The notes: generated by a model not told the origin, from the letters alone. Numbered from the stretch's first letter, positions 1-7,139 are shown. The stretch is DNA of 8,727 nucleotides from Gemmatimonadota bacterium (GCA_024638395.1 JAHEKK010000109.1:1-8727); one strand, 5' to 3'. Made by a program: numbers and translations.

Positions 1-207
1 CAGCGCTTCCTCGTCCTGGCCAAGAACGGCATTCCCAACCAGAACCTCGCCTGGAAGGACACCGTGCTCCTGCCCGTGGGGACCACCGTCGACATCCTCC
101 TGGAGATCACGAATCCGGGTCGGTGGATGGCCCACTGTCACATCTCCGAGCATCTGGAGGCAGGCATGCGAACGGTGTTCACGGTCGATCCCCAGGGGGG
201 ACCATGA
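1..207 (+). CDS. Multicopper oxidase, C-terminal fragment (5' end outside window)
   Basis: The frame is open from base 1 and ends at TGA 205-207, giving the last 68 residues of a larger protein. Near its end it carries the multicopper oxidase copper signature HCHISEHLEAGM (133-168). The two His of HCH match trinuclear-cluster ligands, while the Cys (136-138), the later His (151-153) and the Met (166-168) match type 1 copper ligands. The preceding stretch, rich in beta strand and reading DTVLLPVGTTVDILLEI, is the usual run-up to this motif in the last cupredoxin domain. Such enzymes couple one-electron oxidation of phenols, metals or other donors to reduction of oxygen to water, commonly in the periplasm. 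Substrate and subfamily (laccase, CueO-like, copper-resistance type) cannot be told from the tail. It is co-directional with the serine genes 49 bases downstream; whether they share a transcript is unknown. Confidence 0.93.
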   Translation, partial: QRFLVLAKNGIPNQNLAWKDTVLLPVGTTVDILLEITNPGRWMAHCHISEHLEAGMRTVFTVDPQGGP

Positions 208-244
208 CGGGCTCTCCAGAAGCCACGATACGGTTGGCGCTACC

Positions 245-248
245 GGAG
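245..248 (+). promoter_or_regulatory. Ribosome binding site of the SerB-like gene (supports the GTG start)
   Basis: GGAG lies 8 bases upstream of the GTG at 257. The protein from that GTG begins directly with the beta strand leading into the DFDST catalytic motif, as expected for this family, so GTG is preferred as start. Confidence 0.6.
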
Positions 249-256
249 TCAGCACC

Positions 257-913
257 GTGGCCACGCTGATCTTCGACTTCGACAGCACGCTGGTCAGGTG
301 CGAAACGCTTGAAGAGCTCGTGGCCGACCAGCTCCGGGACGACCCGTCCCGATCCGACCGGTACCGGGCCATGACGGAGGCGGGGATGTCCGGAGGGTGG
401 ACGTTTGCTGAGTCCTTGGCCGCACGGCTGGCCGTCGCTGCCCCGCGGTTGGCCGACATCGAGGCCTTCACGGACCGGCTGGAGGAGGTGTGGACAGAAG
501 GGATGCCGGATCTGGTCTTCAGGCTCCTCGAGCGCGGACATGAGGTCTGGATCGTGAGTGGTGCGCCCTTCGAGGTGGTGCGGGCTGCGGGCGTGCGCCT
601 CGGAGTCCCACAGGACCGGATCCGCGGGGTTCGACTGCTGTGGGACGACACGGGCGGCTTCCTCTCTGTAGACCCCGAGGACTCCTTCGCCCGCTCCAAG
701 GTCGAGGGCTTGGCGGAGTTGGCCGCAGGATGGGGGCCCCCCAGCTTGATGATCGGAGACGGGCTGACCGACCGCGCAGTGTACGACCAGGGGCTGGTCG
801 ACCACTTCATCCCCTTCACGGCCCACGTGCGCCGCGAGGTCATCCTCGGAGGCGATATTCAGGAGGCTCGGTCCACGGCCGAGCTCGAGAAGCTGATCGA
901 ATCCCATTCATGA
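257..913 (+). CDS. serB: SerB-like HAD-family phosphoserine phosphatase
   Basis: A 218-residue haloacid-dehalogenase-superfamily phosphatase, expected in the cytoplasm. All four HAD motifs are visible: motif I DFDST with the nucleophile Asp7 and acid/base Asp9; motif II Ser101 in VSGAP; motif III Lys148; motif IV GDGLTD with Asp168 and Asp172 for magnesium. The cap segment MTEAGMSGGWTFAESL and the following Arg57 match the Met/Phe/Arg pattern with which phosphoserine phosphatases hold substrate. Length fits a SerB without an added ACT domain. The probable reaction is phosphoserine to serine plus phosphate, the last step of serine synthesis. Direct overlap with serA (stop 911-913, next start 910) strongly supports this over a generic HAD role. 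GTG start with GGAG upstream. A different phosphomonoester substrate remains possible because HAD specificity is hard to read from sequence. Confidence 0.88.
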   Translation: MATLIFDFDSTLVRCETLEELVADQLRDDPSRSDRYRAMTEAGMSGGWTFAESLAARLAVAAPRLADIEAFTDRLEEVWTEGMPDLVFRLLERGHEVWIVSGAPFEVVRAAGVRLGVPQDRIRGVRLLWDDTGGFLSVDPEDSFARSKVEGLAELAAGWGPPSLMIGDGLTDRAVYDQGLVDHFIPFTAHVRREVILGGDIQEARSTAELEKLIESHS

Positions 914-2181
914 GTTTGGACACCTTGCGCGATATCTCAGCCACCCTGGATCCCGGGGCTCTTTCGCTCCCCAAGGAACGCATCCGGATCCTCCTTCTCG
1001 AGAATGTGCACGAGTCTGCCGAAGGCGTTCTGGCGGAGGAAGGGTACACGTCGGTCGAGACCGTGGGCCACGCCCTTGACCCCCACGAGCTGACCGAACG
1101 ACTGCAGGACGTCCATGTGGTCGGCATCCGGTCCCGAACCCGGTTCACCCGGGAGGTGCTCGAGCGGGCGGAGCGCCTGTTCTGCATAGGGTGCTTCTCG
1201 GTCGGAACGGACCAGGTGGACCTGGCCGCGTCAGCCGAGATGGGGATTCCGGTATTCAACGCGCCTCACGCGAACACGCGATCCGTGGCAGAACTGGTCG
1301 TGGGCATGAGCATCATGCTCCTGAGGGACGTCTTCCGGAAGAGCACCGCCGCCCACAGGGGGGGATGGCTCAAGACCGCCAAGGGAGCGCGCGAGATCCG
1401 TGGCAAGACGATGGGCATCGTCGGGTACGGACACATCGGGTCGCAGGTTTCTGTCCTCGCGGAGGCCCTCGGGCTGCACGTGATCTTCCACGATATCGTC
1501 CCCAAGCTCCCCCTGGGGAACGCTCGGGCCGTCGACAGCCTGGCCGAACTCCTCGCGACGTCGGACGTGGTCACCGTCCACGTTCCGGACACTCCGGATA
1601 CCTATCGGCTCCTGAACCGGGCCCGGTTGGCGACGATGAAACCCGGGTCGTGCCTCGTCAACACGAGCCGCGGCTCGGTCGTGGACCTCGAAGCCCTCGC
1701 CGACTTGCTGAGCGACGGGCATGTTGCCGGCGCCGCCATCGACGTCTTTCCGAAAGAGCCCGCCAGTCCCGAGGATGCGCTGGCCACCCCGCTCCAGGGG
1801 ATCCACAACGCCATCCTCACCCCCCATATCGGGGGCTCGACCCAGGAAGCGCAGCGGAACATCGGAACCGAGGTCGCCCTCAAGCTTGCCCACTACAGCG
1901 ACCGGGGCACTACGATCGGAGCCGTCAACTTCCCGGAGCTCAATCTCGCCCCCCACGACGGCACGCACCGCATTCTCCACGTCCACCGCAACGTCCCGGG
2001 CGTCCTCCAGCAGATCAACCGGATCTTTGCCGACGCGGGTGTGAACATTGCCGGGCAGCACCTGCAAACCAGGGGCACCCTCGGATACGTGGTGCTGGAC
2101 GTCGATCCCACGGGCTCGCTGGAGCTCCTCACCGACCTCAAGGCCATCGACGGCACGATTCGGGCGCGAATCCTCTATTAG
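910..2181 (+). CDS. serA: D-3-phosphoglycerate dehydrogenase with ACT domain
   Basis: A 423-residue NAD-dependent dehydrogenase that oxidises 3-phosphoglycerate to 3-phosphohydroxypyruvate, the committed step of serine synthesis. It resembles the E. coli-type enzyme closely over its whole length, with about 14 extra residues at the N terminus. Visible parts: substrate-binding region with IGCFSVGTDQVDL and NTRSVAELV; Rossmann nucleotide loop GYGHIGS (172-178); catalytic Arg254 in NTSRGSVVD, Glu283 in FPKEP and His306 in TPHIGGST; and a C-terminal ACT domain from about residue 354 to the end, finishing TIRARILY. Residues equivalent to the E. coli serine-binding His, Asn and Asn of the ACT domain appear as His359, Asn361 and Asn379, so feedback inhibition by serine is likely. 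The ATG overlaps the preceding stop as ATGA, and no strong ribosome site precedes it, which suggests translational coupling to serB. The frame is open farther upstream, but that part merely shadows serB. Confidence 0.97.
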   Translation: MSLDTLRDISATLDPGALSLPKERIRILLLENVHESAEGVLAEEGYTSVETVGHALDPHELTERLQDVHVVGIRSRTRFTREVLERAERLFCIGCFSVGTDQVDLAASAEMGIPVFNAPHANTRSVAELVVGMSIMLLRDVFRKSTAAHRGGWLKTAKGAREIRGKTMGIVGYGHIGSQVSVLAEALGLHVIFHDIVPKLPLGNARAVDSLAELLATSDVVTVHVPDTPDTYRLLNRARLATMKPGSCLVNTSRGSVVDLEALADLLSDGHVAGAAIDVFPKEPASPEDALATPLQGIHNAILTPHIGGSTQEAQRNIGTEVALKLAHYSDRGTTIGAVNFPELNLAPHDGTHRILHVHRNVPGVLQQINRIFADAGVNIAGQHLQTRGTLGYVVLDVDPTGSLELLTDLKAIDGTIRARILY

Positions 2182-2201
2182 CGCAGCACGGCGGACACAG
2201 T

Positions 2202-2206
2202 AGGAG
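2202..2206 (+). promoter_or_regulatory. Ribosome binding site of the ABM-domain gene
   Basis: AGGAG, the best Shine-Dalgarno match on this strand, sits 5 bases before the ATG at 2212 and fixes the start of this small gene. Confidence 0.65.
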
Positions 2207-2211
2207 AGCGG

Positions 2212-2502
2212 ATGTACGGATTGATCGGCAGGATCGACGCGGTGGAGGGCCAGCGGGAAGCCCTGGCCAGGGTGCTCCTGAAGGGCCTCCGCGACATGCC
2301 GGGATGCCTGAGCTACATCGTGGCGAACGACCCCACGGTCGCGGACGCACTCTGGGTCACCGAGGTCTGGGAGTCGAAGGAACACCACCAGGCGTCCCTG
2401 AGCCTGCCGAAAGTGCAGGACGCCATCGCCGCAGGGAGGCCCCTCATCGCGGGGTTCTCCCACCGGACCGAAACAGAGCCTCTGGGCGGACAGGGCCTCT
2501 GA
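2212..2502 (+). CDS. Antibiotic-biosynthesis-monooxygenase (ABM) domain protein, putative quinol monooxygenase type
   Basis: A 96-residue protein of the dimeric alpha/beta-barrel ABM family. It starts with a beta strand (MYGLIGRIDAVEGQREAL), then the helix and turn ending in MPGCLSYIVANDP, then the typical strand and helix LWVTEVWESKEHHQASL in which the Glu-x-Trp and following His are the family pattern. Length is normal for single-domain members such as YgiN-type quinol monooxygenases. These small enzymes act without metal or cofactor on quinols or related aromatics, but many members have no known substrate, and none can be assigned here. It follows serA by 30 bases and probably shares its transcript. 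A functional link to serine synthesis is not evident. The last ten or so residues are Gly-rich and probably unstructured. Confidence 0.85.
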   Translation: MYGLIGRIDAVEGQREALARVLLKGLRDMPGCLSYIVANDPTVADALWVTEVWESKEHHQASLSLPKVQDAIAAGRPLIAGFSHRTETEPLGGQGL

Positions 2503-2516
2503 CCGAGCCGCCTGGA

Positions 2517-2531
2517 CCCGGCGCCGCCGGG
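2517..2531 (+). terminator. Possible terminator hairpin after the ABM-domain gene
   Basis: CCCGGC-GCC-GCCGGG is a perfect 6-bp stem with a 3-base loop, 14 bases past the stop codon. It has no T-run after it, so intrinsic termination is doubtful. In such GC-rich sequence a stem this size can occur by chance. Confidence 0.3.
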
Positions 2532-2618
2532 AATCGGGGGCCCGGCACGAGGCACCCATTTGCCGCCGGCTCGTCAGGGCACGAACATGAATCGGGACCG
2601 TCGAGTATATCCGAGCAC

Positions 2619-2622
2619 GAGG
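2619..2622 (+). promoter_or_regulatory. Ribosome binding site for the upstream start of the amidohydrolase
   Basis: GAGG lies 8 bases before ATG 2631, supporting that start. A competing start, ATG 2694, has GGGG at 2683-2686 with 7 bases of spacing, so the choice is not settled by ribosome-site strength alone. No convincing paired -35/-10 promoter was seen in 2503-2630; an isolated TATAT at 2606-2610 lacks a partner. Confidence 0.4.
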
Positions 2623-2630
2623 ACAGGGAA

Positions 2631-4094
2631 ATGACAGCGGAAGGAACGTGGGGATCACGAGTGGAGGCGCCGGCCTCCCGGTGGGGACGGAGTATGCTGT
2701 GGTGTCTCGCCGGCGCGTTGGCGGCCACACCTGTCACCGCGCAACGACCCGTCGAGGGGTCTCCCGCGGCGGCCTACGTGGCCGTAAGCGCCGACGTCGT
2801 GGCGCTGAGAGGCGTAACGGTCGTTGACGGAACCGCGGGGCCGGCCCTACGCGGGCAGACCGTGGTCATCGAGGGGAATCGCATCACATCCGTCGGCCCC
2901 AGCGGCGACGTGGCGATTCCCGATGGAGCCGAAATCCTCGACCTGCCCGGGCATACGGTCACCCCTGGCATGATGGGGCTCCACGACCACCTGTACTACA
3001 CGGCCGCAGGCGGACGGGCCGCACAGCTCACCTATTCCGCACCCAGGCTCTACCTGGGCAGCGGGGTCACCTCTGTCCGTACGACGGGAAGCCAGCAACC
3101 CTATGCCGAGCTCAACCTCAAGGCCGAGATCGAGGCTGGGAATCTGCCGGGGCCCCGCATTCACATTACGGCGCCATACATCACCGGCGGCACCGGTGCG
3201 TCGACAATGACCTTCCTGAACAGTCCGGAGCAGGCTCGCCGCTTCGTCCGCTACTGGGCCGAGGAGGGTGCGACCTGGCTGAAGGCCTACACCAATATCC
3301 GCTCGGCGGAGCTGGGCGCTGCCATCGAGGAGGCCCACCGGCACGGGATCAAGGTCACCGGACACCTGTGCTCCATCAGCTTTACCGAGGCCGTCGACCT
3401 GGGCATCGACAACATCGAGCACGGGCTCATGACCAACAGCGACTACAGCCCAGGGCGTGGGAAGGATGAATGCCCCCAGGACCTGATGACCTCGACGGGG
3501 GAAGTGGACGTGAACAGTCCGGAAGTCGCGAACACCTTCCGGAAGATGATCGACGCCGGCGTGCCCATGACCTCCACCCTCGCGGTGTATGAGCTCTTCA
3601 TTCAGGGCCGCCCGGTGCGTGATCAGCGCAGCCTGGATGCGATGGCTCCCGACGTTCGGGAGGACTACCTCAGGTCCAAGGCCCAGATCGATGAAGTCGG
3701 ACTACCGGTGGAGTTGCTGCAAAACGCGATGGCCTACGAGAAGGCCTTCTACGACGCGGGCGGAATCCTGGCGGCAGGCGTGGACCCCACGGGCAACGGG
3801 GGCGCACTTCCCGGGTATGGCGACCAGCGCAACTACGAGCTCCTCGTCGAGGCCGGGTTCGCACCGGAAGCGGCGGTTCAGGTCCTGAGCGCAAATGGAG
3901 CTCGCGTCCTCGACGTCTTCGACGATCTGGGGACGGTCGAGGCGGGCAAGATCGCTGACCTGGTGGTCATGCAGGGGGATCTCACGGCCGATCCGTCGGT
4001 CATCCGCAATGTGACATTGGTATTCAAGGACGGGGTCGGATACGACTCCCCCCAGATGCTGGACGACGTGCGGGGGCGCGTGGGAATCAGCTAG
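2631..4094 (+). CDS. Exported metal-dependent amidohydrolase (imidazolonepropionase-like, M38-related)
   Basis: A 487-residue amidohydrolase-superfamily enzyme. Near the N terminus lies a hydrophobic segment (residues 22-37, MLWCLAGALAATPVTA) preceded by Arg17 and Arg20, so it is probably exported, with cleavage near Ala37. The small beta-sandwich begins ALRGVTVVDGTAGPALRG, followed by the barrel. Metal-site candidates are in family order: His118 and His120 (GLHDHL), Lys218 in WLKAY (possibly the carboxylated bridging lysine), His245 (KVTGHLC), His264 (NIEHGL) and Asp385 (AAGVDPTG). The C terminus GTVEAGKIADLVVM is the typical return to the sandwich domain. Relatives hydrolyse cyclic amides or prolyl and other dipeptides; the substrate here cannot be named. 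The start is either ATG 2631, or ATG 2694, which would give a short classical signal peptide. It sits 128 bases after the ABM-domain gene with a weak hairpin between, so it may be a separate unit. Confidence 0.92.
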   Translation: MTAEGTWGSRVEAPASRWGRSMLWCLAGALAATPVTAQRPVEGSPAAAYVAVSADVVALRGVTVVDGTAGPALRGQTVVIEGNRITSVGPSGDVAIPDGAEILDLPGHTVTPGMMGLHDHLYYTAAGGRAAQLTYSAPRLYLGSGVTSVRTTGSQQPYAELNLKAEIEAGNLPGPRIHITAPYITGGTGASTMTFLNSPEQARRFVRYWAEEGATWLKAYTNIRSAELGAAIEEAHRHGIKVTGHLCSISFTEAVDLGIDNIEHGLMTNSDYSPGRGKDECPQDLMTSTGEVDVNSPEVANTFRKMIDAGVPMTSTLAVYELFIQGRPVRDQRSLDAMAPDVREDYLRSKAQIDEVGLPVELLQNAMAYEKAFYDAGGILAAGVDPTGNGGALPGYGDQRNYELLVEAGFAPEAAVQVLSANGARVLDVFDDLGTVEAGKIADLVVMQGDLTADPSVIRNVTLVFKDGVGYDSPQMLDDVRGRVGIS

Positions 4095-4158
4095 TGGACC
4101 GTAACGGCCAATCGTCGGGTGTTCGAGGACCGCTGCATCCTCCGTGAGTTCACCTTCC

Positions 4159-4173
4159 CCGCCCGACGGGCGG
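4159..4173 (+). terminator. Hairpin between amidohydrolase and kinase genes, possible terminator
   Basis: CCGCCC-GAC-GGGCGG is a perfect 6-bp stem with a 3-base loop, 64 bases past the amidohydrolase stop and 29 bases before the kinase start. No T-run follows. It could end the upstream transcript or sit in the kinase leader. The rest of 4095-4202 shows no clear promoter. Confidence 0.33.
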
Positions 4174-4202
4174 CCCATTGATCCAGGGATGAGGTTCGGC
4201 GC

Positions 4203-7139
4203 ATGATCGGGCAAACCGTCTCCCACTACCGTGTTCTGGACAAGCTCGGGGGTGGGGGTATGGGTGTCGTGTACCGGGCCGAGGATACCCACCTGGGCCG
4301 GCAGGTGGCCCTGAAGTTCCTGCCTGCCGAGCTCACCTCGGACCCGGTGGCCCGCACGCGATTCGTTCAGGAGGCCCGCGCCGCGTCGGCCCTGGATCAT
4401 GCCAACATCTGCACGATCCACGACATCGACGAGACCGCCGCGGGGCAGCTTTACATCGTCATGACGCTGTACGACGGGGAGACGTTCAAGTCCCGGTTGA
4501 AGCACGGCCCACTGGAGACGCAGGATGCCATCGCAGCGGCCCGACAGGTGGCCGCCGGACTCGATAGGGCCCACGGGTTCGGCATCGTACACCGGGACAT
4601 CAAGCCCGCAAATCTGATGTACACACGGCGAGGCGAGGTGAAGATCCTCGACTTCGGTGTGGCCAAGCTCATGGGCCATGCCGGAGTGACCCGGACAGGG
4701 TCGTCCGTCGGTACCCTCGCCTACATGTCTCCGGAGCAGCTGGAGGGGCGCGACGACGTGGGTCCGGGAGCCGATCTGTGGGCACTGGGTGTCGTGCTCT
4801 ATGAGATGCTCACGGGCCGCCGCCCATTCGAGGGTCCGTCTCAAGCGGAAACCGTCGCGGCGATTCTCGCCCAGGAGCCCACTCCGGTAGATCCGGCGGG
4901 AGAGGGGGCCGGGGCGGATCTGACGTCCCTGGTCAACGACCTGCTGCAGAAGCGGCCGGAGGACCGCCCCCCGTCCGCCGCGGCCGTGATCGAGCGCCTC
5001 GCCGCCCTCACGTCCCCTCCCCAGGCAGCCCACCGACCCCTGTACCGCAGTCCGATGACCTGGATGGGGGTAGCCGCCGCGGCGGCAGTGATCGCCCTTT
5101 CCCTCATTCTCCCCGCCCGAAGTCGCGCCCGTCTCGACGCCGCACGGGCCGCGCTTCCCGACGCGGCAGCCCTGGCCGAGGAGGGCCGCTTCCAGGAGGC
5201 ATTCGCAGCCGCCGTGGCGTTGGAGAGCGTCCTGCCCGGCGACTCCACCCTGGCCGCCATCATCGAGGAATCGTCGGACCTGCTCACGATCCGGACGGAG
5301 CCCCCTGGAGCCACCGTACGCCTGAGCACGTTCCGGGAGGCCCCCGGCAACGGCACCCCCGCCCCGTCCGTACGGGATCAGCCCCTGGGCACCACCCCCA
5401 TCGTCGGGGTCAGGATGCCGCGGGGAGACCATCTGCTCACCATCGAGGCGGAGGGCTTTCAGCCCGTGGAACGCCTGGTTTCCAGCACGCTGAGCCGTGT
5501 GGAAAACGTCATCTTGGGACAATCGTTCGACATCGTGCTGGACGTGGAGCTGAGCCCGGCCGGATCCATCCCGCCCGAGATGGTCACGGTACCCGGTGGC
5601 GAGTACACGCTGGTGAGCGCCGATGCCCCTCCCGGGGCTACCGAGGATCTCGACGCTTTCCTGGTCGACCGGTACGAAACCACCAATGAGGATTATCTCG
5701 CGTTCGTGCGAAGCGGCGGATATGCGGAGCCCTCTCTCTGGCCGGCGGACATGCCCCGGGACGCCCTGAGCAGGTTCGTGGACCGGACCGGCCTGCCCGG
5801 CCCGCGGAACTGGAGTGAACAGCGGTTCGGGGTCGGGACCGCCCGTCACCCGGTATCCGGAGTCACCTGGTACGAAGCCGCCGCCTACTGCAGTTGGAAG
5901 GGTAAATCTCTGCCGACCATTTTCGAATGGGAGAAAGCCGCCCGGGGGGGCGCCTTCACCCATGTGGAAGGGGTGGTCCTGCCGTGGGGCCTGGTTGCGC
6001 CCCGCCAGTCCATCGAGGCTCGGGCCAACTTCGGCAGCACGGGTCCGGTCGACGTGGACGCCCATCCCTTCGGAATGAGCCCCTATGGGGCGTACGAAAT
6101 GGCGGGCAACGTCCGGGAGTTCACCGCCAATGCGGCCGAAGGCGGCTTCGTCGCCATGGGAGCGTCATGGCAGGACCGCCCCTACCAGTTCGTCTCGATC
6201 GCGACTCCGCCTGGACTGTCGTCGTCACCCACCCTCGGGTTTCGCTGCGCTCAGCGCGAGGTCTCGGCAGAAGCCCAGGGCGGAGGACCCCTCCAACTGG
6301 CCCGGATCTCACCCAGCTACACGCCTGTCGACGAGGCTACGTATCGGGCGTTTCTTGCCCACTACCGCTACGACGCCATCACGCTCGAGCCGGAGACCAG
6401 CCGCGTGATGGAGACGGACGAGTGGCGCGTCGAGACCGTCACCTTCAATGGCCTCGAGGGTGAGCGCGTCCGGACCCACCTGTATCTACCGAACTCGGCG
6501 AGCCCTCCCTATCAAACGATGGTGTTCGTCGCATCGTCCAGCGCCTTCTTCGCCGATCCCGTCGACGTCCAGCTCGAATGGCTCATCGGGGCGAATATCC
6601 GGGCGGGACGGGCGGCCATGGGGGTTGTCCTGGATGGAATGGTCGGCCGGGAGCGGCCTACGGGCTCCATCCTGCCGGCAACGAACAGCGTGGAGTTCCG
6701 GAATCTCATGGTTCGTCACGCGACCGAATTGAGTTTGAGCCTGGACTATCTGGAAACGCGGAACGAAATAGACATGGACCGCCTCGCATACGTCGGCCTG
6801 TCGTGGGGAGCCGGCTCTCGCTCCCTCCTGGCCGCGATCGACCGTCGATGGGATGCCGTGATCTTCGTGGGAGCCGGCATCGATGAGCGACTGCACCCCA
6901 CGGTGCCGGAAGCGCTCAATGTGAACTTCCTACCGTACATCGAGGTCCCGAAACTGGTGCTGAACGGCGCCCAGGACGAAGAACACCCCTGGCTGAGCCG
7001 CGCGAAGCCCTTCTACGACCTGCTCAGCGAACCGAAGACGCTGGTGCTGAGAGACGACGAGGGACACGTGCCGTCACCGGAAGTCCGGGTACCCGCAATC
7101 AACGACTTCCTCGACGAGGTCTTCGGTCCCGTCCGGTGA
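4203..7139 (+). CDS. Transmembrane Ser/Thr protein kinase fused to PEGA, FGE/SUMF1-like and alpha/beta-hydrolase domains
   Basis: A 978-residue multidomain protein. Residues 1-270 are a Hanks-type kinase with glycine loop GGGGMG (16-21), Lys38, alphaC Glu57, HRD at 130-132 with Lys134, DFG at 150-152 and SPE at 176-178, so it should be active. One membrane helix spans about 287-303, after which a helical linker leads to a PEGA domain (about 360-427). Next comes an FGE/SUMF1-like fold (about 457-684) with VPGGEY, VSGVTWYEAAAYC, MAGNVREF and the closing LGFRCA. Its ASWQDRPYQF stretch lacks the paired copper cysteines of true formylglycine-generating enzymes, so it is probably a binding domain. 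Residues about 700-978 are an alpha/beta hydrolase with nucleophile Ser867 in GLSWGAGS and probable triad partners Asp925 and His955. Predicted topology puts the kinase in the cytoplasm and the other domains outside it. GAGG at 4191-4194 precedes the ATG by 8 bases. It looks like a sensor kinase with an extracytoplasmic enzymatic module; the ligand and substrates are unknown. Confidence 0.95.
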   Translation: MIGQTVSHYRVLDKLGGGGMGVVYRAEDTHLGRQVALKFLPAELTSDPVARTRFVQEARAASALDHANICTIHDIDETAAGQLYIVMTLYDGETFKSRLKHGPLETQDAIAAARQVAAGLDRAHGFGIVHRDIKPANLMYTRRGEVKILDFGVAKLMGHAGVTRTGSSVGTLAYMSPEQLEGRDDVGPGADLWALGVVLYEMLTGRRPFEGPSQAETVAAILAQEPTPVDPAGEGAGADLTSLVNDLLQKRPEDRPPSAAAVIERLAALTSPPQAAHRPLYRSPMTWMGVAAAAAVIALSLILPARSRARLDAARAALPDAAALAEEGRFQEAFAAAVALESVLPGDSTLAAIIEESSDLLTIRTEPPGATVRLSTFREAPGNGTPAPSVRDQPLGTTPIVGVRMPRGDHLLTIEAEGFQPVERLVSSTLSRVENVILGQSFDIVLDVELSPAGSIPPEMVTVPGGEYTLVSADAPPGATEDLDAFLVDRYETTNEDYLAFVRSGGYAEPSLWPADMPRDALSRFVDRTGLPGPRNWSEQRFGVGTARHPVSGVTWYEAAAYCSWKGKSLPTIFEWEKAARGGAFTHVEGVVLPWGLVAPRQSIEARANFGSTGPVDVDAHPFGMSPYGAYEMAGNVREFTANAAEGGFVAMGASWQDRPYQFVSIATPPGLSSSPTLGFRCAQREVSAEAQGGGPLQLARISPSYTPVDEATYRAFLAHYRYDAITLEPETSRVMETDEWRVETVTFNGLEGERVRTHLYLPNSASPPYQTMVFVASSSAFFADPVDVQLEWLIGANIRAGRAAMGVVLDGMVGRERPTGSILPATNSVEFRNLMVRHATELSLSLDYLETRNEIDMDRLAYVGLSWGAGSRSLLAAIDRRWDAVIFVGAGIDERLHPTVPEALNVNFLPYIEVPKLVLNGAQDEEHPWLSRAKPFYDLLSEPKTLVLRDDEGHVPSPEVRVPAINDFLDEVFGPVR

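Noticed and set aside
640..909. Upstream extension of the serA reading frame
   Set aside because: The frame is open by chance within serB. The translated part is Arg/Gly/Pro-rich and unlike SerA, whereas ATG 910 matches the family N terminus.
1191..2630. Upstream extension of the amidohydrolase frame through serA and the ABM gene
   Set aside because: The frame lacks stops only because of high GC. It covers two better genes, and a signal-peptide-like start exists at 2631 or 2694.
1231..2730. Minus-strand open frame of 499 codons opposite serA, the ABM gene and the start of the amidohydrolase
   Set aside because: It is antisense to clearly homologous proteins, with low-complexity composition and no motifs.
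3702..6065. Long open frame on the minus strand (787 codons) crossing the amidohydrolase-kinase boundary
   Set aside because: It runs antisense to two well-supported genes, shows no recognisable domain and has the Arg/Gly/Pro/His-rich composition of a GC-rich shadow frame.
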